From positions 1 through 64,000 of the forward strand of contig CAJQUW010012927.1 of assembly GCA_907163375.1 (NCBI GenBank): a stretch of 64,000 nt of DNA, in the 5' to 3' direction. Shown here piece by piece: positions 46,969-56,238 of the stretch; within the stretch, counting starts at the first letter, position 1; each line of letters begins with the position of its first letter. This DNA comes from Prostheceraeus crozeri. Its lineage: Eukaryota > Platyhelminthes > Polycladida > Euryleptidae. The notes below the pieces were generated by a model. It saw only the letters and a list, made by a program, of their open reading frames with translations, was not told the DNA's origin and did not search any database. The translations under genes and the position numbers were made by a program.

Positions 46969-47040
46969 CTACATAGAGCATTAATTCCTTCAAAGAACTC
47001 AGGTGCGGTCTGAGTAATTGAAGAATGAGTTTTATATTTT

Positions 47041-47299
47041 TCCGTAATAATGAAAACACCATTGATTGCTCGGCGCTTCGTCCGTTCTCCATTGGAGCGT
47101 ACACGGAACTGAATGACATCACGGCGTGGACAGTTGCAAAGACCGTCATGACATCTTGTGTGTAATGCCAGCCAGATCGAGTATTTGTCATGACGGTCTT
47201 TGCAACTGTCCACGTTGTGATGTCATTCAGTTCCATGTACGCTTCAATGGAGAACGGACGAAGCGCCGAGCAATCTATGGTGTTTTCATTATTGCGGAT
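47041..47299. repeat. Foldback repeat with ~113-bp arms
   Basis: 47041..47153 and 47186..47299 are reverse complements at roughly 93% by eye, with a 32-base spacer. Both arms contain 'ccgttctccattggagcgtac' and 'gtcatgacggtctttgcaactgtccac' words. ORFs here are mirror-image by-products. It lies next to the hAT MITE. Confidence 0.8.
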
Positions 47300-48177
47300 T
47301 ATTTACAAATGGGCACCAACAAAGCGAATGTTTATATTTTTAGTCATTTTTGATAATGTGTTGGATAGTGTCGACTCATGGACATGCTATCATGATTGAC
47401 CCTTTTCAACTACCGCTGTCAAATTATTTTTACCAAATAACTCATTGCCGTGTGCAGAATCAAATCTACATCCTTGTCCCTTATTTCTGCATTTGAGTTA
47501 TAAAAGATTTTGAACAACTTGTCAAGTTGCTTGTCTTCTCTTATGAATATCCTTTATACCTTGTTGATATATTTGCATTATATAGTGCATGTAAGAACCA
47601 ATTACATAATGCAGATCGCATATTATCAAGGAATCATGTCAAAATACAAAAAACAGAGGTTCAATTAGCTCACTAATACAAAAATCCTTAAAGTTCATAA
47701 AACATCAAAATAATAAATGCAAAATAAAAAAAGCGAAACTCCTACACCGGAAACGCGCCTCTAATAGCAGCACTGCCCACAAGAATTACCCACAAGTTTC
47801 ATATCTGTTGCGCCTCATTTTCTTCACTTTTTCTGCGACAAGCCATAAACAATTAGTAACTTTTGTAACTTGTGTATAATAAACTTATGTAAATTTGGCT
47901 GGGTGCCAAAGGATCCGCAACTGCAGCATCCAAAGTCAATATCGGCTATGCAGCCAAGGCGCCAATGACATGCCATCATCGCGTTTGTCAACAGATCTTG
48001 TTAGGCCCGTTGGCTCTGAGATGGTGGGAATGTTGATTGACTATAAAGAGAGTTGGATTGTTTCGTTGAGCATGACATGCCGAGGGAGTTGACCGCACTT
48101 CTTTGACAAGACAGTTCATGGATGGTGACCATCTTCAGCCACTGCCACTCCACGGACAATATATGAGAGTAGTGTAT
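47300..48177. other. No gene recognised
   Basis: AT-rich up to about 47880, then a GC-richer stretch to 48170 just outside copy B. No reliable ORF. It may contain host sequence next to the Polinton-like insertion. Confidence 0.45.
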
Positions 48178-48500
48178 TTTTGGCCGGCCCAGGACAAGTA
48201 AGAAAAAAAAAAAAATAGGGACCCCTGAAATTTATAAAAAAACAGTCACCGGCCCAGGACAAGTAAAAAAAAAAAAAAAAATAGGAACCCCCTGAAATTT
48301 ATAAAAAAACAGTCAAAATAGTTACAAAAAATGAAAAAATACAAAAATAGGAAAGTACCTCTAAAATCACCAATTTATGGGTCAAAATAGATACAAAAAA
48401 TGAAAAAATACAAAAAATAGGGAACTACCTTGAAATTTATAAAAAACATGTAAAATCACCAATTCACGGGCTAAAATAGATACAAAATAGGAAAGTACCT
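48178..48500. repeat. A-rich tandem array at the left flank of copy B
   Basis: Two units of ~65 bp start 'ggcccaggacaagtaa', followed by poly(A), 'atagg' and 'cctgaaatttataaaaaaacagtca'. Four degenerate units follow, with 'aaaatagatacaaaaaatgaaaaaatacaaaaatagg' and 'aaatcaccaatttatggg'. It sits just upstream of the first gene, as the array of copy A does. Confidence 0.75.
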
Positions 48501-48537
48501 TAAAGTATGACCCATGAACAAAAATATTCATTTAAAA

Positions 48538-49152
48538 ATGGAAGATGAAAAAACAAAAGAACCATCAGCCCCCTTATATCCTTCATTATCATATGACATA
48601 AAACCTTCGGTTCCCAATGAAATGGATATAGCAAAACACAAAGATAGAGTCAGGTACATGAAAGATAAGGAAGCCCAATTATTACTTAAACTAGAACATT
48701 ATAATAAATTAAGAAAACGATGGACCATAGCTAAGAATGTGACACAAGGCGTTGGTATATGTTTAACAATTTCTTTAGGCGCTCTCACTATTGGCATTTC
48801 GTCTGGCGTTCTTACAATTCCTGTTGTCGCTACAGTTTTAACAGGCACAGGTGTCTTCACAACGTCACTTGCAACAGTGATAGATAAATCTGTAATGACT
48901 AAGAAACGAAAATCCTTAAGTAAGAAACATGCACATGTCAAAGAAGTATATGATAAACTACATTACTACTTCCAGAGAGTGTGTGATGACAATGTTATTA
49001 CGTTAGATGAGATTGAAAAATTTGACCAAATAGCTAGAGAAGCAACTAAAATTCCTGTTAAACCTCAAGACAAAGTAAACAATGAAGCTTTTTTAGAAGA
49101 AATAAGAACTTTATTAAAAACGTTAGAACAAAGTTCCATAGAACAAAAATAA
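48538..49152 (+). CDS. Two-helix membrane protein (copy B)
   Basis: About 204 residues from the ATG at 48538 (MEDEKTKEP), chosen because it follows ttaaaaATG like the other genes; an upstream ATG (48514) is also in frame. A proline-rich N-terminus is followed by a charged helix (HKDRVRYMKDKEAQLLLKLEHYNKL). Two hydrophobic stretches come next (ITISLGALTIGISSGVL-like and PVVATVLTGTGVF), forming a probable transmembrane hairpin, and then the conserved YDKLHYYFQRVCDDNVITLDEIEKF. The homologue in copy A is at 4124..4756. The function is unknown. It is the first of four co-directional genes that end with the packaging ATPase, so a part in virion assembly or membrane passage is a reasonable guess. 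Confidence 0.7.
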   Translation: MEDEKTKEPSAPLYPSLSYDIKPSVPNEMDIAKHKDRVRYMKDKEAQLLLKLEHYNKLRKRWTIAKNVTQGVGICLTISLGALTIGISSGVLTIPVVATVLTGTGVFTTSLATVIDKSVMTKKRKSLSKKHAHVKEVYDKLHYYFQRVCDDNVITLDEIEKFDQIAREATKIPVKPQDKVNNEAFLEEIRTLLKTLEQSSIEQK

Positions 49153-49221
49153 GTTGTTCAGTAAAATGTTTTTGCTGTGTACCAATGCTACCACAAAATT
49201 CAAATATTATCTTATAAAATA

Positions 49222-50019
49222 ATGCAGAGCAATGAGACAAAAATAAAACAACTAGAAGAATTAATAAAACAGAAAAATATTATGAAGAAAAAACATAGAC
49301 AATATCGAATGCTACAAGCTGGTGTTCAATCTGAGATGAAAGACAAAATCCAATTAGTTGACCAAATTAAATCTGATATTAAGAAAGAACTTATAGTTCA
49401 TGATAAACGAATTGATATAGCGGATCCACTGCAGAAAACCATCATGGATGATTATGGTTTGTTAGAAGCAAACATAGAAAAGAAATTACCCAAATCTATG
49501 CTCTTTGAACATTCTACTTCATTTATAGATGGAAAGGCATCTATTAGATTTTCCTTAGGTGGAAAAGAATTATCTATAAATCCTAAAGAAAGTTTAATTT
49601 TTGCACCAGACAAAACAGCTTTCAGTTTAGACAGAAATTTCGTGGATTTATTAAGAGGAGCGAATTTACATAAATATCCCCCCGATGATCTACTGAAATA
49701 CAAAACTATGCTAGATAAGGTTGGAAGTGGGAAACATCTTAAGCGTTATAAACAATTAGAACACTTATTATCAACATCAACCAGTGTTCCAACAGCAACT
49801 GGTTATTCAACACCTGTTGTATTTTTATCAGACAACCCACAAGAATTAGTAGAAAGATATAATATTTTATTAGCTGCAGCAAAAGAAGGACATAATTCCG
49901 TTTTTAACGAAATGCATGCAATCTTAGATAAACTATTCCAAAACAGAGCTATAACTGAACAAGAGTACAAACACTTCTCTAATGATATCATTTTACTTAG
50001 CAGCACTAGAAGGACATAA
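49222..50019 (+). CDS. Coiled-coil protein with conserved Polinton tail
   Basis: About 265 residues from ATG 49222 (MQSNETKIKQLEEL); the ORF upstream lacks an ATG. Residues 1-60 form a lysine/glutamate-rich coiled coil. The middle has a short beta-rich part (FIDGKASIRFSLGGKEL) and NFVDLLRGANLHKYPPDD. The C-terminus, VVFLSDNPQELVERYNILL and EMHAILDKLFQNRAITEQEY, is a two-helix unit that I recognise from unnamed proteins of other Polinton-like elements. The function is unknown. It lies 14 bases before the penton gene and probably shares its expression. The copy A counterpart is at 3180..3995. Confidence 0.7.
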   Translation: MQSNETKIKQLEELIKQKNIMKKKHRQYRMLQAGVQSEMKDKIQLVDQIKSDIKKELIVHDKRIDIADPLQKTIMDDYGLLEANIEKKLPKSMLFEHSTSFIDGKASIRFSLGGKELSINPKESLIFAPDKTAFSLDRNFVDLLRGANLHKYPPDDLLKYKTMLDKVGSGKHLKRYKQLEHLLSTSTSVPTATGYSTPVVFLSDNPQELVERYNILLAAAKEGHNSVFNEMHAILDKLFQNRAITEQEYKHFSNDIILLSSTRRT

Positions 50020-50033
50020 ATTTAGTTAAAAAA

Positions 50034-50822
50034 ATGTCTTCGGCAGAACTAGAAAAAATTAATAAGCATTTAGAAAATTTAACCGAGATTTTAACCTCAT
50101 CAAAATTTAGTACGACATTAAAATTTATAACAACTATTTCATCCCATACCTGTCATTTAGATCCTATTATTCACTTAGAACAAGACAAACATTATGAAGT
50201 AGCACTAACTAGTTTTTCAACATTTAACACTATACAAAATATTATCAAAGATGTAAATGACCGATTTAAATATTCTAATGATCAAGGTAAAACTTGGAAA
50301 GAATTAACTTTTCTTCCTGGATCTTATGAAGTTGAATCGATTTCCAATGAAATAAAAAGACATTTAGGCATTCAATTTAAAGACAAGAAACAATTACATT
50401 TCGCAGTTGAACCAGCAGTAAATAAATTTTCTCTTACTTTAGATGAAGATCATCAAGTTGATTTTAATATTGACAAATCTTTATCAAGACTATTAGGATT
50501 TAAAAAGAAACTCTATACACAAGGTTTTCATATAAGTGAAAATATACCTAAAGTAACTGAAATAAATTCAATCAACGTTCAATGTGATATTATAGAAGGT
50601 GGTTATGTTAATGGAAAGCTGTCAAATAATATCTTCAGTTATCCAGCATTTACAGTTCCGATTGGTTACAGTTTGAATGTAATCCCAAAATCATTAATAT
50701 ATTTCCCTGTTACAAGAAAAACAATTAATTCAATTACAATTAGAATAACAGATGAGAAAGGAAAGGAAATAAATTTTGGAGGCGAAGAAATTATGATAGA
50801 TCTTTTGGTTCGGGAGGTATGA
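50034..50822 (+). CDS. Penton-like minor capsid protein (single jelly roll)
   Basis: 262 residues starting at a ttaaaaaaATG. The N-terminal ~25 residues form a short helix; the rest is predominantly beta. Family landmarks are YEVALTSFSTFNTIQN (~65), LPGSYEVESISNEIKRHLG (~105), SLSRLLGF (~158), NVQCDIIEGGYVNG (~190) and the ending FGGEEIMIDLLVREV. This pattern is that of the penton-base-like vertex protein of Polintons and adintoviruses, which closes the five-fold corners of the capsid. The placement between the coiled-coil gene and the packaging ATPase supports a structural role. The assignment rests on remembered family patterns, not a database search. Confidence 0.7.
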   Translation: MSSAELEKINKHLENLTEILTSSKFSTTLKFITTISSHTCHLDPIIHLEQDKHYEVALTSFSTFNTIQNIIKDVNDRFKYSNDQGKTWKELTFLPGSYEVESISNEIKRHLGIQFKDKKQLHFAVEPAVNKFSLTLDEDHQVDFNIDKSLSRLLGFKKKLYTQGFHISENIPKVTEINSINVQCDIIEGGYVNGKLSNNIFSYPAFTVPIGYSLNVIPKSLIYFPVTRKTINSITIRITDEKGKEINFGGEEIMIDLLVREV

Positions 50823-50844
50823 TTAAAAAATATTGACTTAAAAA

Positions 50845-51621
50845 ATGAGTGAAAGCAGTTGTGAAAAATATCCACTAAACAAGAAAGTGAAATTCAATCA
50901 TCATCATAACTTGTCAAATAAAGTTTTATCAGTTATTTGTGGAAGATCAGGTTGTGGAAAAACATATCTATTATTTAAAATTCTCACGACACCCAAATTT
51001 TTGGATTATAACAATCTTATCATTTATACAACAACAGCAGAACAACCTATTTATCAATTTTTGAAACATGGTTTTGAAAATAATCTTACAAAATCAACTA
51101 TAGCTTCACTGTTTGAAGAATATGAAAAATCGGAGTATGAAGAAGAAATAAGTTCCTGGTGTGAAGAAGCAGCGAAAAATAAACAACTAGTAGAACCCAA
51201 TAAAAATAAACACATAACGATACAATTAATAGATGATAGTGGCAATATGCAAGATCCTAGTAAACTAAATAAAACGAAAAAACATTGTGTGGTGTTTGAT
51301 GATTGTGTTAATGACAGAAATCAGGCAGTTCAGAGAAATTATTTTACAAGAGGTAGACACAATAACTGTAGTGTCTTTTATTTGACACAAAGTATGTATT
51401 CATTAGATGGAAGTGTTATTAGAAAGAATGCTAATATTTTTATGCTTTTCGAAATCAACCAAAGAAACCTAAGTGATTTGTTAAGAGACTTATGTATAAG
51501 AGATAAAGATGAATTTAAACAATCGTGTAACAATGCTTGGGCAAACGACTATGGTTTTATCACAGTCAATATTGATAAAAAAGTACATGATAGAGTTATC
51601 GAACAATTGTTCGCTGACTGA
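50845..51621 (+). CDS. A32-type genome packaging ATPase
   Basis: 258 residues starting at ttaaaaaATG. The Walker A motif GRSGCGKTYLL lies at ~32-42, the Walker B motif HCVVFDDC at ~148-155, and the downstream sensor-like block RGRHNNCSVFYLTQSMYS at ~170-187. This is the FtsK/HerA-class ATPase (A32 family) that pumps DNA into capsids in Polintons, poxviruses and related viruses. All key motifs are present and the frame is open. It is the last gene of the left plus-strand block, followed by paired GC-rich hairpins and then the convergent polymerase gene. The copy A homologue lies at 1537..2275. Confidence 0.9.
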   Translation: MSESSCEKYPLNKKVKFNHHHNLSNKVLSVICGRSGCGKTYLLFKILTTPKFLDYNNLIIYTTTAEQPIYQFLKHGFENNLTKSTIASLFEEYEKSEYEEEISSWCEEAAKNKQLVEPNKNKHITIQLIDDSGNMQDPSKLNKTKKHCVVFDDCVNDRNQAVQRNYFTRGRHNNCSVFYLTQSMYSLDGSVIRKNANIFMLFEINQRNLSDLLRDLCIRDKDEFKQSCNNAWANDYGFITVNIDKKVHDRVIEQLFAD

Positions 51622-51639
51622 AAGTCTATAGAACATTTG

Positions 51640-51690
51640 TTCTCTGACTAGGCTTCGCCTCGAGGGGCTTTGCCTCTGACTAGATGTTAA
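51640..51690. terminator. GC-rich hairpins between the convergent ATPase and polymerase genes
   Basis: AGGC-TTC-GCCT and GGGGC-TTT-GCCTC lie in tandem between two 'ctgactag' words, in an AT-rich setting. They sit between convergent gene ends and are conserved after the ATPase gene of copy A (1497..1545). A role in terminating both transcripts is inferred. Confidence 0.5.
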
Positions 51691-51695
51691 AGAAA

Positions 51696-54600
51696 TTAAA
51701 AAGGTAAAGTAGTAATTCCATCAGGCAAAATCTTTCTTTTATCATCAAATGGATCTAATGCCAATTTATGTTCCTCTTTTAAATACATTTTATGTTTCCT
51801 TGAATTAAGTCTATAATTACATGCCGCCTTTATTTCATTATTAAATAATACATTCTTATAATCTTGAAATGTTATTTGGTTAACCACCGATGCCTTTGAA
51901 ATTCCTTTTAATGTTTTATGTGTTTTAACAGGCAAAGCCCTGGAAGACATCTCCGATGACCTAATATTACTAGTTGTATAACAATAACATTTAGATTTAA
52001 GAAATACAGCTTCTGTTATGTACTCCTCATTTCCTTCTAGTTCATCTTTCACTTTACATAAATCAGAAGGATGAATGATATCTTTTATTTTATCTATTTC
52101 TTTATCAAGTGAAGAATTAAATGGTATTGTTAATTCTAAGAAAACAGAATCCGTATCGCTGAAGTGAAGTTTATAGTTTTCACCATAAGCAGGTGCTAAA
52201 TGATCATATATAAAATTGTACATAAATAGTTTAGCTAGTTCTAATATAGTGAATCCTATAAAATTAAACTTGTCATGTTTTACAATGCTTCTTCTTAGAT
52301 GAACAGCACAAAGTTCATCACTGAATCTAGTAGTTCTTTTATATGTTGGTTTCCTAGTTAAATTTTGGAAACGATCTTTATTATAAACTATTTCTATGTT
52401 CTGTCTGTTACGTACATTCTCTAAAGTCTTTCCATAAAATGCGTTATTCATTAATTTAAAAAATACGTTACCAAAGTCATCTTTATTTCTCTTAGCTATT
52501 TTACGTTTCTCTATATTAAATTCTATATAATTTTTTAACCACTTAGATTTCTTATATACTAATTTTCGGTGAATTTTAGTGAGAATCATTCCATGATCTA
52601 AATACCAATCTAACATCCTTCCTTCAATAACATATTTTTCTTTATCACTTTGAGTTAACATGAGTTTCTTGGTTGGCCTGTACTTTGGAGGGATTATGGT
52701 CTTTTGATAATCTGTAAAGTCATCCATATTAGGTATTTTATTTTCAGGACAGAACGGGAAATACTTTGTCGTATCTTTTAGTACATCAGGGTACTTTAAG
52801 TCAACTTCATACACATATCCATATCCATCTTCAACAGTACGTTCATAAACTAATTTGTCACACCACTCCATCTCACCTGTAGGCAATTCTTGTATCATAC
52901 AAGAAGAATATAAACTATTAAAATCATAATATAACAAATAGTTCTCTCTCATAAACTCATCAATTGCATTTTCACGTTCTACTCCTTCCCGTTTCGTTCG
53001 AAAAATTTCTAATATCTTTTCTTTCTCCTCTAGTGACAAAGGTTTCATTATTCCATATTCTTTTGGGTTTACTTTCTTGTTATAACATTTAACATATCTA
53101 TTACCTAAAACAGATGATACACCGCCTCTAATTCCAGATTCAAAAAATAATAATTTATCATATGTATTTTCTTTATAATGTTTAAGTTTAACGGACTTTG
53201 TCCTAGAGCCATCGGCTTGAACACCAGTATGTTTAAGTCCTGCTAACCATGTTAAACCTGGTGTAGAATAGCAATAACATGGATCTATTCCATAATATTC
53301 GATACACATATCACGAAAGTTTTCAAATAGATCAGCTAGTATTAACACATCTATCTGAAGATACTTCATTGTGTAATCGTACATGGTTCTACAATTTAAC
53401 TCTTTCCAATTCTTCTGTGCTTCTGCATAATCTTCTTCTGATAGTTCAGATTGTTTCAATGTTGTTTTAAATTTGTTACGTCGTGGAAGTTGTTGTTCTT
53501 CCATTATTTCATTTATCCTGTTTATGTCTCCAGTTAAATATTCATATGGAAATATGCCTTTAAGAGGACTCAAGTTATACTTATTTAATACTTTACATTG
53601 TTCAGGTTTTAATGTTTTACCCATGGCTTCCAATGAATAAGGAGTAAAAAATCTAAATGCATCTAATATTCTAATACAACCAAATTGCATTGAGAAGTAT
53701 TCTTCTTCTGTTTTACACAGTATGTTCGTTCTTAATTGCTGTAATATTTTCGAAGAGAATAACTCTTTTATTATTAGATGGAAATCATACTTAGAACCAT
53801 TATAGAAATATAAAGGAACAAAGTTATATCTAAATTTATTTGCATTAAGATTACAAGAATTATGTGCTGCACCTCTATATAAACCATTTAGATGATCATG
53901 ATCTTTTACTTTGTCAGTGACTAATTCTTTACCACAGTAATAACAATTCTTTTCATTATTAAATTGTACTAATTGTTCAGACGTTAATGGAAGCATTGGT
54001 TTATTTGTTTTAAGCAATTGTGAAAAACGTTCCTGCAATTCTTCTATTGTGTTAACAAACTTTATAGCACTATCCTCGCCATAGTACTGGTAATATTCTG
54101 ATTGAAACAAATTGGGATAATTTGAATGAATGTACATTCCCCAACATAATGGTTTTTGTTCAAATAAATTATTGTTACATTTGTCTGTAATTTTAACATT
54201 ATATGCTTCAAAATCACAATATATTACAAATGGTACTTTGTTCTTATAGTGCCATTTGTTGTATTCTAAATAATCTTCTTTTGGAAACGTATTTCTGACT
54301 GCTTCATTTTGTTGACAATTTACCAAGTGATTATTTAATGCTTGCTTGGTTCTAAAGCTCGTCATACATTGGAGACAAGGGAAATTAGTATGATCGGAAG
54401 TTTTTGTAAAAATAGAAACATCTTTACATAATATGTAATGACCTTGATAATATAGTATATTTGCTTGTGCCGGTTGTATTAAATGTTGTAACTGCTGTTG
54501 ATATTGTTGCTGTAACTGCTGTTGATACTGTTGTTGTAACATCTGTGACTGTTGTTGAAACATCTGTGACTGTTGTTGATATTGTTGCTGTAACATCTGT

Positions 54601-55776
54601 AGCTGCTGTTGGTCTCCAGAAGTAACAGGACGACCTTTATAATTATTATGATTAATCATTATGGGCGTTAATGTCTTTTTAATTTCATATTTTTCAGTAC
54701 ATATTACAACGTCTTGATAAATAATATTATGGTGTATATAATTAACCGCGTTCATTATATTGTATTTCTGTTTGACATAATCTTTTGTTACTTATATAAA
54801 ATTCTTTTACGTTTGCATAGACAGTGCCATTAATTGTAACATTATCAGTATATAAGGGAGTAATATTACCCACAGAATTATACTTAACATTTAATTCAAA
54901 CACATTTACTTCTATTAAATCTTTGTTCTTTTTATGAAACTTTTGTAGCTTATTATAATCATATGGAAATTCATTTAGTCCATCAGAAAGATCAAAATCA
55001 TATAAGTATTCTTCTTTATTATAATGACTTATTCTTTCTTTGTGATATTGCGTAGGATGTAAATGTGCTATAACACTCCACAGAAAACAATACTGATCAT
55101 CATTTTGAATGTTAATTATTTGTGGTGAACTGAAAGGTAGGGGTATGTAACTACCTCCAGTATTATTTTTATATTTATTAATTACTAATTTCTTAGATAT
55201 TACTTTAACAAGCTTCCAACCAGATTCACGCAATTGAGCTTCAAGTATAGCATCTTTTAATTTAATAATCATTATTTCAAATATAGGTTCTATATCCTCT
55301 ACGTTATGAATTTCTTGTGTTTTACTGAAATGACCTTGTATTATTTCTTCAATATTTCCATCAGGCCCAGTCTTTGTGTATCGTACTTCTACATTCATAT
55401 AACATTTGAAAGATTTTCTAAATATGTTATAAAAGTTATATAGAATATCATAAAAGGTTTCATCGGTTTCTGCAGTTTCATCATACACATCATGTTCATC
55501 ATTAAATAAAAACCTTACATCTACTTCAGGTTCATCTATTACACTAAAAACTTTTTTATATTCTGAATACGAATAATCATCAAATACTCTTTTGACTTCT
55601 ATATCAGTAGGTAATGTTTTTAGATAGTTTATATATTCATTCATTCTCGTTATATTACTTGTATCATGTCGTTCTACATTCTGTAAATGCATACGACTAT
55701 TTAAATGAGATTTATAACCTCTAGGCGTCTGTAACTGTTTGTTGCACAGGGTACAATATAGGTTACCTTCTTCCAT
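51696..55776 (-). pseudogene. Protein-primed DNA polymerase B region (HNH-containing type)
   Basis: The replicative polymerase of the element, on the minus strand and spanning more than one reading frame. The front part (toward 55776) has a C2H2 finger (CTLCNKQLQTPRGYKSHLNSRMH) and the family's DDQYCFLWSVIAHLHP block. Further on come a glutamine-rich run, a second finger (CLQCMTSF...HLVNC), exo I (YCDFEAY), an endonuclease VII/HNH-like insert (CYYCGKELVTDKVKDHDHLNG), exo II (NGSKYDFHLII), exo III (YLQIDVLILAD), Pol A (YYDFNSLYSS), Pol B (LMNNAFYGKT) and Pol C (FSDTDSVFL). It primes synthesis from a terminal protein in related elements. All polymerase signatures are present. It is either naturally two genes or broken once. 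Confidence 0.88.
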
Positions 55777-55856
55777 TTTACCTTTTTTTAAATAAAAATT
55801 TATGTTTTACTTTTTTATAAAAAAAATTTATGTTTTACACAAAAACCTCGATTTCA

Positions 55857-56219
55857 TCAACTGCATCTTCGATGCTGAGGCGCAAAGCGTTGTCTTTGTT
55901 TGTTATACACAGGAATATTTAATTCATTTAATGTCTCTAGATCGTAAGCTGTTAAATGTTCTTTCTTAACCAACCACCATAAATTATTATACGCTAAGAA
56001 TACTCTGAAACTTCGTAGACACGGTGGTAAGTATCCATTTTTCATATGTGGTTTTAAACCGTGTTTTATTTTATAGTCCTTAACGAACTCTATGTATTTA
56101 TGATGGTAATGAAATTTAACTTCTTTCTTGGAATTTATAGGATTTATAGGATGATGATAATCTGTTAACACTGGTATGTGTTTGATGATATACTGACTAT
56201 AGTCATTATGTTTAGGCAT
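55857..56219 (-). CDS. Small conserved element protein
   Basis: 120 residues, starting at ATATG after a long A-run. The N-terminal half (HIPVLTDYHHPINPINSKKE, then HYHHKYIEFVKDYKI) matches 1233..1421 of copy A. The C-terminal half (LRSFRVFLAYNNLWWLVKKEHL) has no match there. It is basic and histidine-rich. The function is unknown. It lies just upstream of the polymerase in both copies, so a replication-linked role, possibly the terminal protein or a DNA-binding factor, is a guess only. Confidence 0.6.
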   Translation of the reverse strand: MPKHNDYSQYIIKHIPVLTDYHHPINPINSKKEVKFHYHHKYIEFVKDYKIKHGLKPHMKNGYLPPCLRSFRVFLAYNNLWWLVKKEHLTAYDLETLNELNIPVYNKQRQRFAPQHRRCS

Positions 56220-56238
56220 ATTTTTTTTTTAAAAAAAA

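Noticed and set aside
46758-47399. Several overlapping 70-150-residue ORFs on both strands
   Set aside because: They lie across the inverted repeat at 47041..47299, so similar peptides appear on both strands; no domain seen.
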